Shown: positions 39,195 through 48,225, counted from the first letter of the stretch. The stretch is 64,000 nt of DNA from Streptomyces sp. NBC_01429 (GCF_036231945.1 NZ_CP109599.1:186001-250000), one strand, 5' to 3'. Program-made: numbers and translations. Notes: a model not told the origin generated them from the sequence alone.

Positions 39195-40502
39195 TCAGCG
39201 CGTCAGCTTCTTGATCCGCTCGTCGGTCGTCTTCCACGCCTCGTCGGCGCTCTTGCCCTTGTCGACGAGCTGGAGTCCCTGCGAGAACGCGTCCTTGATG
39301 TTGCCGTCCTTGCGTCCCAGGACCTGCTTGTTGGGGATCTCCTTCGCCGCCTCGCCGAAGATCTGGCCGATCGGGGCGTCGCTGAAGTACTCGGACTTGG
39401 CGTTCTGGACGGCGGGCAGGTCGATCGCCGTCTTCGAGGAGGGGAGGTTCCCGAGCTTCTCGAAGATGAACGCCTGCTGTTCGGGCGCGGTCAGCCAGGC
39501 GACGAGCTTCTGGGCCTCTTCCTTGACCGGGCTCTTGTCCATCACGCCGAGGAACGCGCCGCCCCAGTTGGCGCCCTTGGGCGCCTTGGCGACATCCCAC
39601 TTGCCCTTGTTCGCCGGCCCCGCCTTCTCGCTGATGTGGCTGAGCATCCAGGCCGGGCAGACGGTGGAGGCGAAGGTCGAGTTGGCCAGTCCCGGGTCCC
39701 AGCCGGGCTGGAACTGGGGCAGCTTGGCGGTCAGCTTGGCGTCCGACGCCGAGACCGCCAGGTTCCAGGCGTCCTTCACCACCGGGTTGTCCTGGTAGAT
39801 GAGCTTGCCGTCCTCGTCGTAGAACTGCTTCTCACTGCCGTAGATCATCGCGTTGAACAGCCCGCTGGAGGCGTCCATGAAGGAGACCTTCTTGTTCTTC
39901 GACTGCTGCTTGAAGGTCCGGCCCGCCTCGACGTACTTGGACCAGTCGCCCGCCCACAGCTTCGCCACCTCCTCGCGGTCGGTCGGCAGACCGGCCTGCT
40001 CGAACAGGTCCTTGCGGTAACAGACCGCCATCGGGCCGATGTCCGTGCCCAGCCCCAGCAGCTTGCCGTCCTTGGCGGTGACCTGGCTCAGCTTCCACGG
40101 CAGGAAGTGATCGATGCCTTCGGTCTTCGACAGATCCATGAACTTGTCGGCCTGGGTGTCGACCAGTTCCTTGGCCCGGCCTATCTCTATCCCCTGGATG
40201 TCCTTGAGACCGGAGCCGGCCGCCAGGTGCGTCTGCAGCGCGGTGTAGTACGTCTGCTCGTCGCCGGCCACATCGGCCTCGATCTTGATGGTGGGGTTTT
40301 CCTTCATGTAGCGGTCGAGGAGGCCGCTCTCCTTGTACCCCATGACCCCGAAAAGGCCCATGCTGATGACGGTCTTGCCGTCCTTGGTGGTCGCCTTGTC
40401 CGCGTCGTCGCCGCTGGAACAGCCGGCGACGAGTACGAGCGAGACCGCGGCCGCTGTCGCGGACGCGAGGGTGGAACCGAAGCGATGACGGGCCATGCCC
40501 AT
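39195..40502 (-). CDS. cebE: Cellobiose/cello-oligosaccharide-binding lipoprotein CebE
   Basis: This 435-residue family-1 solute-binding protein has a signal peptide ending in lipobox VAGC with lipidated Cys28, followed by the two-lobed sugar-binding domain. It captures cellobiose or cellotriose outside the membrane. ATG 40502 is chosen over ATG 40496 because AGGAGG stands 7 bases before it. It is the first gene of cebEFG-bglC, with a perfect CebR box 86 bases upstream of the start. Confidence 0.93.
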   Translation of the reverse strand: MGMARHRFGSTLASATAAAVSLVLVAGCSSGDDADKATTKDGKTVISMGLFGVMGYKESGLLDRYMKENPTIKIEADVAGDEQTYYTALQTHLAAGSGLKDIQGIEIGRAKELVDTQADKFMDLSKTEGIDHFLPWKLSQVTAKDGKLLGLGTDIGPMAVCYRKDLFEQAGLPTDREEVAKLWAGDWSKYVEAGRTFKQQSKNKKVSFMDASSGLFNAMIYGSEKQFYDEDGKLIYQDNPVVKDAWNLAVSASDAKLTAKLPQFQPGWDPGLANSTFASTVCPAWMLSHISEKAGPANKGKWDVAKAPKGANWGGAFLGVMDKSPVKEEAQKLVAWLTAPEQQAFIFEKLGNLPSSKTAIDLPAVQNAKSEYFSDAPIGQIFGEAAKEIPNKQVLGRKDGNIKDAFSQGLQLVDKGKSADEAWKTTDERIKKLTR

Positions 40503-40587
40503 GGTGCTTCCTCCTAGCAGCGGCGCCCCGGCGTGCGCCCGCTGCGGCTCAGGATCGACTGGATGAGAGACCCGCCCCGGGAGAAAT

Positions 40588-40601
40588 TGGGAGCGCTCCC
40601 A
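40588..40601. promoter_or_regulatory. CebR operator box
   Basis: TGGGAGCGCTCCCA is the exact 14-bp palindrome known as the CebR binding site in Streptomyces. It lies between the divergent cebR and cebE genes, just downstream of the predicted cebE transcript start. A bound repressor would therefore block elongation or initiation. Confidence 0.95.
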
Positions 40602-40613
40602 ACGGGTTGTGGA

Positions 40614-40643
40614 AGACTCTCCGTAGACACAGGGTCGTGTCAA
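40614..40643 (-). promoter_or_regulatory. Predicted cebE promoter
   Basis: The minus strand reads TTGACA (40643-40638), 18 bases and GAGTCT (40619-40614). The transcript would start near 40607, six bases before the CebR box. Confidence 0.55.
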
Positions 40644-40772
40644 GAGTCGAAGTCGGTTCCGTTGCGCGAATGTGTCCGGGCACCGGCTCCGAGCCGCCGG
40701 CATACCGGACGGTCGGCACAATCTCCTGGTGAGCGCTTCGGCGCCGTGGGAGAGCAAGAGTCAGGAGACGCG

Positions 40773-41804
40773 ATGAGCAGCCGTAAACAGCCAGGCCAGA
40801 GGCCAACTCTTGAAGCCGTGGCCCAGCTGGCGGGCGTGGGCCGCGGCACCGTCTCGCGCGTCGTCAACGGCGCTCCCGGGGTCAGCGCCAGGGCGAGGTC
40901 TGCCGTGGAGACGGCCATCGCGGAACTCAAGTACGTACCGAATCCGGCCGCGAGATCCCTGGTCACCAGCCGGACCGACAGCATCGCGCTGGTGATACCG
41001 GAGTCGGAGAGCCGGCTCGCGTCGGAGCCGTACTTCTCGGCCGTCATCCGGGGGGTCAGCACGGAGCTGGCCGACACCGACATGCAGCTGCTGCTGATCC
41101 TCGTCCGGGACCAGCGCGAGCGGGACCGGCTGATCCGGTTCGTGGAGGCGCGCCGGGTGGACGGGGTGCTGCTGGTCGCGGTCCACCGCGACGACCCGCT
41201 GCCCGCGTTCCTGGAGACGTCGGGGATGCCGACGGTGCTGGCGGGCCGGCGCGCCCCCGACGAGCCGCTGAGCCATGTCCAGTCCGACAACGTGGGGGGC
41301 GCGGCGCAGGCCGTGGGGCATCTGCTCGACCGGGGGCGTGAGGTCATCGCGACGATCACCGGGCCGCTCGACATGGACGTGGGCCGGAGCCGGCTGCGCG
41401 GGTGGCACGACGCGCACGCCCGGAAGGGCGCTCCCGCGCCGGACGAAGCCCTGGTCGCCCCGGGCGACTTCACCGAGGAGGGCGGGCGCGCCGCCATGCG
41501 TGAACTTCTCGAACGCCGGCCGGGTCTCGACGCCGTGTTCGCCGCGTCGGACGTGATGGCGGCGGGCGCGCTGACCGTACTGCGGGAGCGTGGCCGGCGG
41601 GTGCCGGAGGATGTGGCGGTGATCGGTTTCGACGACTCGATCGTCGCGCGCCACACGGTGCCGCCGCTGACGAGCGTGAGTCAGCCGACGGAGGAGCTGG
41701 GGCGTACGATCACCCGGCTGCTCCTCGACGAGATCAACGAACCCACGCTCACGCACCGCTCGCTGACGCTGCCCACCACGCTCACCCACCGCAGCACCAC
41801 CTGA
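40773..41804 (+). CDS. cebR: LacI-family cellobiose repressor CebR
   Basis: This 343-residue LacI/GalR repressor has its helix-turn-helix at about residues 11-32 (TLEAVAQLAGVGRGTVSRVV), a hinge near residue 55, then the ligand-binding domain with MQLLLILVRDQRERDRLIRF. It represses cebEFG-bglC until cellobiose or cellotriose is imported. ATG 40773 follows CAGGAGACGCG. The frame is open from 40533, but the upstream part contains the operator. In plant-pathogenic streptomycetes CebR also controls thaxtomin synthesis, but no such genes are in this window. Confidence 0.95.
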   Translation: MSSRKQPGQRPTLEAVAQLAGVGRGTVSRVVNGAPGVSARARSAVETAIAELKYVPNPAARSLVTSRTDSIALVIPESESRLASEPYFSAVIRGVSTELADTDMQLLLILVRDQRERDRLIRFVEARRVDGVLLVAVHRDDPLPAFLETSGMPTVLAGRRAPDEPLSHVQSDNVGGAAQAVGHLLDRGREVIATITGPLDMDVGRSRLRGWHDAHARKGAPAPDEALVAPGDFTEEGGRAAMRELLERRPGLDAVFAASDVMAAGALTVLRERGRRVPEDVAVIGFDDSIVARHTVPPLTSVSQPTEELGRTITRLLLDEINEPTLTHRSLTLPTTLTHRSTT

Positions 41805-41974
41805 GCACCGGGCCCGGCCCGGCCCGGCTCGCGGTCGCGGTCGCGCCGCGCCGCGCGGCGGGCCCGTACGGGCGTGCGCGTGCCCCCGACCGCGCCGTAC
41901 GGGCGGGGCGGGGGGGGCACGCCGCGGTGCGACCGCGGGCCGGGGGTGAGGGGGCAGGCGCCGGGCGTCAGGCG

Positions 41975-42943
41975 TCAGGACGACGGTGCGAACGCGTCGA
42001 CCCCGGTGAGTTCCGCGGACATCCGCCACAGCCGGGCCGCCTGCTCGGGATCGGTGGCGTGGGCGCTCACCCCGCCGGGGACGGAGCCGTCCGGAGCGTG
42101 CGGTTCCGCGATGTCGCAGTCCTCGCAGTAGACCCCGCCCTCGCCCGCGAGGGCGGGCGACGTCGCCGCCCACACCTGGGTGGCCGCGCCCTGCTCCGGT
42201 GTCTTGAACGCGGTGTTCACCGGATCGCCGTTCTCGTCGACCCAGCCGGACCTGACCATCTCCTCCCGGGTCAGATGGCGTTGGAGCGGGGTGAGGATGC
42301 CACCGGGATGGAGCGAGAAGGCGCGCACGCCCGCCTCCCTGCCGAGCGCGTCGAGCCGCAGGGCGAACAGCGCGTTGGCCGTCTTCGCCTGGCCGTACGC
42401 CTGCCACTTGTCGTAGTCCCGCTCGAACCAGGGGTCGTCCCAGCGGATGCCGGAGATCTGGTGGCCCACCGAGGACACCGAGACGACCCGTGCGCCACCG
42501 GGCTCGATCGCCGGCCAGAGCCGGTTGACGAGCGCGTAGTGGCCGAGGTGATTGGTGGCGAACTGCGCCTCCCAGCCGGGGCCGACCCGGGTCTCGGGAC
42601 AGGCCATGATCCCGGCGTTGTTGATCACGATGTCGATGGTGCGGCCGGAGCCGAGGAAGCGGCCGGCGAAGCCGCGGACGCTGTCGAGGTCGGCGAGGTC
42701 CAGCTCGTCGACCTCCACCCCGTCGATGCCGTCGAGCGCCTTCGCGGCCGCCTCGGGCCGCCGGGCCGGCACGACGACCCGGGCGCCGGCGCCCGCGAGC
42801 GCCCGCGTGGTCTCCAGGCCGAGGCCGGAGTAGCCGCCGGTCACCACGGCGAGCCGGCCGGTGAGGTCGATGGAGCGCAGTACCTCCGCCGCCGTGCTCC
42901 GGGCGCCGAACCCCGAACCGATTCTGTGCTGTGCGGTAGTCAT
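41975..42943 (-). CDS. Short-chain dehydrogenase/reductase
   Basis: This 322-residue NADP-dependent oxidoreductase has the cofactor motif TGGYSGLG (about residues 35-42), NNAG near 109, catalytic Ser in VSVSSVGH and the YxxxK pair in YGQAK (about residue 188). The length and C-terminal extension resemble retinol-dehydrogenase-like or WWOX-like SDRs. Its promoter has a 19-base spacer filled by a MerR-type palindrome (42951-42981) and leaves no 5' untranslated leader. Electrophile or aldehyde induction is likely, but the regulator gene is not nearby. Confidence 0.92.
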   Translation of the reverse strand: MTTAQHRIGSGFGARSTAAEVLRSIDLTGRLAVVTGGYSGLGLETTRALAGAGARVVVPARRPEAAAKALDGIDGVEVDELDLADLDSVRGFAGRFLGSGRTIDIVINNAGIMACPETRVGPGWEAQFATNHLGHYALVNRLWPAIEPGGARVVSVSSVGHQISGIRWDDPWFERDYDKWQAYGQAKTANALFALRLDALGREAGVRAFSLHPGGILTPLQRHLTREEMVRSGWVDENGDPVNTAFKTPEQGAATQVWAATSPALAGEGGVYCEDCDIAEPHAPDGSVPGGVSAHATDPEQAARLWRMSAELTGVDAFAPSS

Positions 42944-42950
42944 GCGGCGC

Positions 42951-42981
42951 AGGCTACGAAGTGGAGTGCGCTCGAAGTCAA
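42951..42981 (-). promoter_or_regulatory. MerR-type (AdhR/NmlR-like) promoter of the SDR gene
   Basis: The minus strand shows -35 TTGACT (42981-42976), a 19-base spacer and -10 TAGCCT (42956-42951), then 7 bases and ATG 42943. The spacer holds a near-palindrome (plus strand GTGGAGTGCGCTCGAAG). Overlong 19-bp spacers with such repeats are characteristic of MerR-family activation. The transcript is probably leaderless. Confidence 0.65.
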
Positions 42982-43245
42982 GGCGACGGCCGGACCGTCC
43001 CGGGTTTCACCCGCACGATCACCTCGGCGCCCGATGTGACCGATCTACGCGATCTACCCGATTCGATCGATCCGCCCGGACAGCGGGCCCCGGCCGCGCC
43101 CCGGCCGTCCTGCTGAACGAGTGTCGAATCCATCAGCGGACCGCACGGCGCGAACCGCCCACGATCGGGTCATTGATGTCCGCCCCGGAGTGACCAACTG
43201 CTAGGCAGGGACGTTCCTGTACGTACCGGAGCCTCTGGAGTCAGC
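42982..43245. other. Intergenic region upstream of the alpha/beta hydrolase
   Basis: No gene was recognised. CGATCTAC repeats at 43041-43048 and 43050-43057, followed by GATC-rich sequence to 43072. No convincing promoter was fixed. The hydrolase start at 43246 is preceded by TCTGGAGTCAGC. Confidence 0.5.
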
Positions 43246-44256
43246 ATGTCCATCGATACCGTCCTCGCCCAGGAACAGACATCACCCGGCGCGGGCCCCA
43301 TCATCCCGGGGCAGACCGCCGACGGGGAGCAGGCAGCAGCGGACGGCCCGGTCGAGGAACGGGACCTGACGTTCGACGGCTTCCGCTACACCTGCCGGAT
43401 CGTGCACCACGGGGAACCGCTGACCGAGCCGATGCTCCTGCTCGGCGGCTCCTCGCAGGACCGCAACTCCTGGGTGCGGCACGAGAAGTGGCTGAGTCCG
43501 CTGGGGCAGGTGATCACGGTCGACCTGCCCGGGTACGGGACGGCCGACTTCCTGCCCGCGCACTACGGCATCGACTTCCTCGCCGCCACCGTCCGCCATC
43601 TGCTCACCGAACTCGGCGTACCGCGCGTCAACCTGATCGCGGCCTGCTACGGCGGCGCGGTGGGGGTGCGCTTCGCGCAGCACTACCCGGACCTGGTCGC
43701 CCGGCTGATGCTCGTCGGCATGACCACCCGGATCCCCGCCGACTACGCGGTGGCCATGGAGCGCTGGGCCGTCATGATCGACCGGGGCGAGACGGAGACC
43801 ATCGCCCGCGAGCTGGCCGACCACTTCATGTCGCCCCCCGGCACGGGCCGGGTCCGCAAGCACGCCGCCGTGTCCCGGCTCGTCTACCAGCAGATCGCGG
43901 GCCAGACCCCGGAGGAGCTGAGCAAGTCGGCGGAGCACAACACCCGGCTGATGCGGCACGAGTGGTACCGGCCGGAGCCGGTACCGGCCGTCCCGAGTCT
44001 GGTGGTGACCGGGGAGCACGACACCCTGTGCACCCCGGAGATGGGGCGCGACGTGGCCGCGACCCTGCCCGAGGCACGGTTCCTGACCATCGACGAGACC
44101 GACCACCTCGCCCCGGTGGAGCGGATCGCGGACTTCTCGGACCTGATGGCGCGCTTCTGCACCGACCAGTCGCTGGACGAACTGGCCTACAGCAGCAGGC
44201 CCGAGACGCTGGGCACCGCGATCGCCGCCGACCGCTGCGACGGCACGGCCCCCTGA
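43246..44256 (+). CDS. Alpha/beta hydrolase with Cys at the nucleophile elbow
   Basis: This 336-residue alpha/beta-fold hydrolase has a core from about residue 40 to 300. The strand-5 elbow that normally reads GxSxG is AACYGGAVG (about residues 131-139), placing Cys where the catalytic Ser should be. The acid Asp in TGEHDTLC and the His in TDHLAPVE are in the expected places. Cys nucleophiles occur in dienelactone hydrolases and some thioesterase-like proteins, so the protein may be active on activated esters or lactones, or may be a binding protein. An N-terminal 35-residue flexible tail is present. It stands alone. Confidence 0.85.
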   Translation: MSIDTVLAQEQTSPGAGPIIPGQTADGEQAAADGPVEERDLTFDGFRYTCRIVHHGEPLTEPMLLLGGSSQDRNSWVRHEKWLSPLGQVITVDLPGYGTADFLPAHYGIDFLAATVRHLLTELGVPRVNLIAACYGGAVGVRFAQHYPDLVARLMLVGMTTRIPADYAVAMERWAVMIDRGETETIARELADHFMSPPGTGRVRKHAAVSRLVYQQIAGQTPEELSKSAEHNTRLMRHEWYRPEPVPAVPSLVVTGEHDTLCTPEMGRDVAATLPEARFLTIDETDHLAPVERIADFSDLMARFCTDQSLDELAYSSRPETLGTAIAADRCDGTAP

Positions 44257-44440
44257 GCACGGCGCGGCCGTGCTCGGCGGACCGGGCCGCCCGGGTCCGT
44301 ACCGGACGGCCGGAACTCCGGCCGCCCGACGACCGGCCGTTGACCGACCGACCGCCGCCCGTGATCGCCGCCCCTCGACCGCCGGCCCTCGACCATCGGC
44401 CGCGAGTCCACGAGGCAGGTCCGGGCCACGCCCCCGCGCG

Positions 44441-44971
44441 TCAGTCCCGGTGGTGCGGTGGCAGCGGTACGGATGTGGCGAACGCGCCGTCGTGGTGGAC
44501 CAGACCGGGCCCCTGGCCGTGCCCGCCGCCCGCGTCGACCTCACCGACCACCAGGAGGTGGTCACCGACGCGCTGCCGCAGCGTCACCCGTGCGGTGAGC
44601 CAGGCCGGTACGTCGTCCAGCAGGGGCACCCCGTCGTCGCCCTCGCTCCACGCGACCCCGTCGAAGCGGTCGATGCCGCTGCGCGCGAACTGCCGGGCGA
44701 GCGTGGTGTTCCCGGTGCCCAGCACATGCACGGCGAAGCGGTCGGCGGCGTGGACGGCAGCGCTGGTCGACGCCGTGAGGCCGAGGCAGAAGGAGACCAG
44801 CGCGGGTTCGAGCGAGACCGAGGTGAACGAGGTGGCGGTGAATCCGGCCGGCCCCGGCACGGTGATCACGGTGACCCCGGCCGCGTGACGGCGCAGGGTA
44901 CGGCGGAGTGCCTCGGCGGCGGAGGCGGCCGCGGGTGCGGTGGGCACGGCGCCCTCGGTGGACACGGTCAT
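44441..44971 (-). CDS. Flavin reductase (FMN-dependent, two-component monooxygenase partner)
   Basis: This 176-residue flavin_reductase-like protein has the flavin-binding GFTATSFTSVSLEP (about residues 42-55) and the C-terminal HLLVVGEV segment. It supplies reduced FMN to the oxygenases encoded upstream in the same operon (LLM-class at 45786 and DszC/SfnB-like at 46974). ATG 44971 follows GAGGGGAAACGTG. It is the last gene of a nine-gene operon and lies 23 bases after the hydrolase stop. Confidence 0.9.
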   Translation of the reverse strand: MTVSTEGAVPTAPAAASAAEALRRTLRRHAAGVTVITVPGPAGFTATSFTSVSLEPALVSFCLGLTASTSAAVHAADRFAVHVLGTGNTTLARQFARSGIDRFDGVAWSEGDDGVPLLDDVPAWLTARVTLRQRVGDHLLVVGEVDAGGGHGQGPGLVHHDGAFATSVPLPPHHRD

Positions 44972-44994
44972 CACGTTTCCCCTCGTCCGGGCGC

Positions 44995-45789
44995 TCACAG
45001 CGCCGCTCCCTGTTCGATCGTGAGGATCGGGCTGAGCCCGGGGTCGGCACGCAGCCGTTCGAGCCACAGCACGAGCACCGCGGCGGCGGTACGGTGCGAC
45101 GCGTCGTTGAGGACGTCGTGCAGTCCGTCGTGCACCACGCCGAGCGTGGCGCGCGGCAGCCGGGCCGCCAGTTCGCGGGCCTGCTCCGGCGGGGTGACCG
45201 GGTCGGCCTCGCCGTGCAGGATCAGGGCGGGCGCAGCGGGCCGTACGTCGGTGAGCAGATGCCCGGGTACGGGCGCGGTGAGCCGGCCCCGTACGAAACG
45301 GGCGTCCTCGGTGAGCCGTGCGCGATGGGTCGGGCAGGCGGTGCGCGCCGCCAGCTCTCCGTCCCAGCCGAGGTCCGCGTCCGTGGCGTTGTCGGTGTCG
45401 GCATCGGTGTCGGTGACAGGACCGGAGCCGCTGCCGGACAGCGGCCCGGCACCGGTCGGGGCGGCCCCGGCGACGACGATGCCCTCGACCGGCAGCCCTG
45501 GGTCGGCCGCGGCGGCGGTGTGCAGGGCCTGGAGCGCTCCCGTGTCGCTGCCGACCAGGACGACGGGCACCGCGGGATCGGCTCCCGCCGCGTCCGCCGC
45601 GCGGGCCAGTACGGCTTCGGCGTCGTCCTCAGGGGTCGTCCCGAGCGCGTGGACGACATAGCCGTCGGCCGCCAGCCGCCGCCCGAACCGCTCGTAGACG
45701 AAGGGGTGTTCGCCGCGTCCCGGCAGCAGGAGCAGGGTGCCGCGCGGGGCGACCGGGGCGGGCGGCAGCCAGCTGAGCAGATCGGTCAT
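44995..45789 (-). CDS. Alpha/beta hydrolase (dienelactone-hydrolase-like)
   Basis: This 264-residue alpha/beta hydrolase has LLLLPGRGEHPFVYERF near the N-terminus, a nucleophile elbow region VLVGSDTGALQAL (about residues 77-89; Asp where Ser is usual), Asp in LHGEADPVTPP and His in VHDGLHDVLND. The elbow GSDTG is atypical, so the catalytic residue is uncertain. A repetitive Asp/Thr-rich insert (about residues 125-140) is unusual. Its ATG overlaps the LLM gene stop (ATGA). It may release a product or ester in the sulfur-compound pathway. Confidence 0.82.
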   Translation of the reverse strand: MTDLLSWLPPAPVAPRGTLLLLPGRGEHPFVYERFGRRLAADGYVVHALGTTPEDDAEAVLARAADAAGADPAVPVVLVGSDTGALQALHTAAAADPGLPVEGIVVAGAAPTGAGPLSGSGSGPVTDTDADTDNATDADLGWDGELAARTACPTHRARLTEDARFVRGRLTAPVPGHLLTDVRPAAPALILHGEADPVTPPEQARELAARLPRATLGVVHDGLHDVLNDASHRTAAAVLVLWLERLRADPGLSPILTIEQGAAL

Positions 45790-46970
45790 CGTCGGCCTCC
45801 GAAGGAGTTGAGTACGGGAGTGGTGGCCGCGGTCGCCCTGCGGTGGGCCAGTTCCTGGTGGACGAGGGCGATCGGGCCCTGGCCGTACGCGACGGCGTCG
45901 TCGAGCGGGTCGTAGCCGCGGATGAGCAGGGTGGTCACGCCGATGTCGACGTAGTCGAGCAGCGCCTGCGCGACGGTCTCCGGGGTGCCGACGAGCGCTG
46001 TGGTGTTGCCGCCGGCTCCGGTGGCGGTGGCGGTCGGGGTCCACAGCGCGCGGTCGTGGAGGTCGCCCTTCGCGGCGGCGGCGAGCAGCCGCCGCGAACC
46101 GGCGTTCTGCGGGCCGGGGCCCGGTGTGCCCCGCTCGCCCCGGTGGTGGCGTGCCTGGTCGAAGAAGGGCTGTCCCGCACCGGACTTGATGGTGTCCAGG
46201 ATGCGGTGGGCGCGTTCCCAGGCGAGTTCCTCGGTGGCGCCGAGGATCGGCCGGAAGGACACGCTGATACCGGGCGGACGCGCCCGGCCGGCGGCGGCCG
46301 CCGCCGCGCGTACGGAGGCGATCTGCTCGGCCGTCTCGGCGAGCGGCTCGCCCCAGAGGGCGAAGGTGTCGGCGTGCTTGCCGCCCACCCGGTACGCGGC
46401 CTCGGAGGAGCCGCCGAAGTAGAGCGGGATGCCGGAGGCGTGGACGGGCAGGACCTGGGAGCCGTACTCCTCGAAGCGGTAGTGGGTGCCCTCGTGGCTG
46501 AAGGGCTCCCCCGAGGCCCAGGCCCGGCGCACGATCGAGAGGTACTCGTCGGTGCGGTCGTAGCGCTCGTCCTTGTTCAGATGGTCGCCGTCCCTGCGCT
46601 GTTCGGTGTCGTTGCCGCCGGTGATGATGTGTACGGCGAGGCGTCCGCCGCTGAAGTGGTCGAGCGTGGCGAAGGAGCGGGCGGCGAGCGTGGGCGCGAT
46701 GAAGCCGGGGCGGTGGGCGACGAGGAGCCCGAGCCGCTCGGTGTGCGCGGCGACGTACGCGGCGACCTGGGTCCCGTCCGGGCGGCCGGAGCTGTAGCCG
46801 ATGAGGACCCGGTCGAAGCCGGCGTCCTCGTGGGCGCGGGCGAAGCGCGCCGTGTAGTCGCGGTCGATGGCGGGCCCGCTGGGGGGCCTGGTCTCGGAGG
46901 AGTCCTGGGTGGCGATCATGCCGATGAACTCGACGGAGGTGGCGGCGGGTGGAGTGGCCGGCTCGGTCAT
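45786..46970 (-). CDS. LLM-class flavin-dependent monooxygenase (SsuD-like)
   Basis: This 394-residue bacterial-luciferase-like TIM barrel uses reduced FMN from a partner reductase. It shows FIGMIATQDSSETRPP at the N-terminus, LLVAHRPGFIAPTLAARSFA (about residues 82-101) and HIITGGNDTEQRRDG, typical of the alkanesulfonate monooxygenase SsuD group. Such enzymes free sulfite from sulfonates when sulfur is scarce. The start lies 3 bases after the acyl-CoA-dehydrogenase-like gene. The ABC importer and the flavin reductase in the operon support desulfonation of an imported compound. Confidence 0.9.
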   Translation of the reverse strand: MTEPATPPAATSVEFIGMIATQDSSETRPPSGPAIDRDYTARFARAHEDAGFDRVLIGYSSGRPDGTQVAAYVAAHTERLGLLVAHRPGFIAPTLAARSFATLDHFSGGRLAVHIITGGNDTEQRRDGDHLNKDERYDRTDEYLSIVRRAWASGEPFSHEGTHYRFEEYGSQVLPVHASGIPLYFGGSSEAAYRVGGKHADTFALWGEPLAETAEQIASVRAAAAAAGRARPPGISVSFRPILGATEELAWERAHRILDTIKSGAGQPFFDQARHHRGERGTPGPGPQNAGSRRLLAAAAKGDLHDRALWTPTATATGAGGNTTALVGTPETVAQALLDYVDIGVTTLLIRGYDPLDDAVAYGQGPIALVHQELAHRRATAATTPVLNSFGGRR

Positions 46971-46973
46971 GGG

Positions 46974-48206
46974 TCAGTCGCCTTTCGGTGTGGAGCGGCG
47001 GTCGAGGGCGTGGGCGAGGGCCGTACGGCCGGTGGCGGCGAGTACGGAGTCGTCCTGGGGCGTGTGTACGCGGGCGCAGAGCATGTCGCGGTAGTGGCGT
47101 TGGAGCGGATTGGCCCGGGTGAGACCGTGGTTGCCGGTGAGGGCGACGGCCTGTTCGACGGCCCCGATGGCGGCGCGGGTGGCGAGGACCTTGACCGTCC
47201 CGGCCCGTTCCGCCGCTCCCCGGTCGCCGTCGTCGACGCGGGCGGCCAGGGTCTCGACGAGTGTGTCCGCGCCGAAGAGCGCCGCGTCGATCTCTCCGAC
47301 GGCGGTCCGGAAGCGCTCCAGGGTGGCCAGCGGGGCTCCGAGCGCGGTCGGTACACGGTCGTGCAGAAAGCCGGTGAGCCAGTCGCGGGCGGCGCCGGCG
47401 ACCCCCAGATAGAGGGCGGTCAGCCCCAGCGCGTTCCAGGCGGCGGTCCACGGGTCGGGGCGCGCCCCCGGGATGTCGCCGGGCTCGGCGAGCCCGATGA
47501 CATCGCCCCCGGGAACGGGTACGGAGTCGAGGACGACGTCGTCGCTGCCGCTGGCGCGCAGTCCGACATGGTCCCAGGTGCGTTCGACGGTGAGTCCGGG
47601 GCTCTGCGCGCGGACGACGAAGGTGCCGACACGGACGGGGTCCTCGTCGGTCCGTGCGAAGACCAGCATCCGGCTGAGGCCGACGGCGCCGGTGGAATAG
47701 ATCTTCCGGCCGGTCAGCAGCCAGTCGTCGCCGTCGCGCCGGGCGGTGGTGGCGGGCAGTCCGCCGCGTACCGGGCTGCCGAGTTCCGGCTCCACGCGCA
47801 GGGAGTTGACCAGGGCCGGTCCCGCGGCCGAGGCGTCGAGGAGTTCGGCGTACGCGGCGGGCGGCCAGCCGGGGTTACGGGCCTCGGCGGCGTGGGTGAA
47901 GAGGGTCATGGCCGTGACGAGCGCGACGGCCGGGTCTCCGGCGCCGAGCGCGCGCAGGATCCGGACGGTGTCGCCGAGCCCGGCCCCGGGCCCGCCGTGC
48001 CGGGCGGCGACGGTCGCGGTGAGCAGTCCGGCGCGGTGGACCAGGGCGAAGCCCTCGGTGGGGAAGGTGGCGTCACGGTCGTGTGCGGCGGCGCGGGCGG
48101 CGAGGGCCTGGGTGACGGCGGGCAGCCCCGCGAGGTCGGGCGGCGGCAGCGCGGGGACGCCGGTGGTCCGCCGGGTGGTCGCGCCGCCGATGAACTCGAT
48201 GGCCAT
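46974..48206 (-). CDS. Acyl-CoA-dehydrogenase-fold flavin monooxygenase (DszC/SfnB-like)
   Basis: This 410-residue protein has the acyl-CoA dehydrogenase fold: N-terminal helices, a central beta domain (GRKIYSTGAVGLSRMLVFA) and C-terminal helices ending in HYRDMLCARVHTPQDD. In sulfur-starvation operons this subfamily (SfnB, DszC, DmoA partners) acts as an FMN-dependent monooxygenase rather than a dehydrogenase. The lack of the catalytic Glu typical of acyl-CoA dehydrogenases could not be confirmed by eye. ATG 48206 follows AAGGAGAACCACC. It is next to the ABC ATPase genes. Confidence 0.85.
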   Translation of the reverse strand: MAIEFIGGATTRRTTGVPALPPPDLAGLPAVTQALAARAAAHDRDATFPTEGFALVHRAGLLTATVAARHGGPGAGLGDTVRILRALGAGDPAVALVTAMTLFTHAAEARNPGWPPAAYAELLDASAAGPALVNSLRVEPELGSPVRGGLPATTARRDGDDWLLTGRKIYSTGAVGLSRMLVFARTDEDPVRVGTFVVRAQSPGLTVERTWDHVGLRASGSDDVVLDSVPVPGGDVIGLAEPGDIPGARPDPWTAAWNALGLTALYLGVAGAARDWLTGFLHDRVPTALGAPLATLERFRTAVGEIDAALFGADTLVETLAARVDDGDRGAAERAGTVKVLATRAAIGAVEQAVALTGNHGLTRANPLQRHYRDMLCARVHTPQDDSVLAATGRTALAHALDRRSTPKGD

Positions 48207-48225
48207 GGTGGTGGTTCTCCTTCGT

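Noticed and set aside
43041..43072. CGATCTAC repeats as possible iterons or an origin.
   Set aside because: Only two exact copies are present, with no DnaA boxes or replication gene nearby.
44995..47451. An 818-residue hydrolase fused to an Arg/Pro-rich upstream part.
   Set aside because: The upstream portion is an antisense-like shadow of the LLM oxygenase gene. The hydrolase starts at ATG 45789, overlapping the preceding stop codon.
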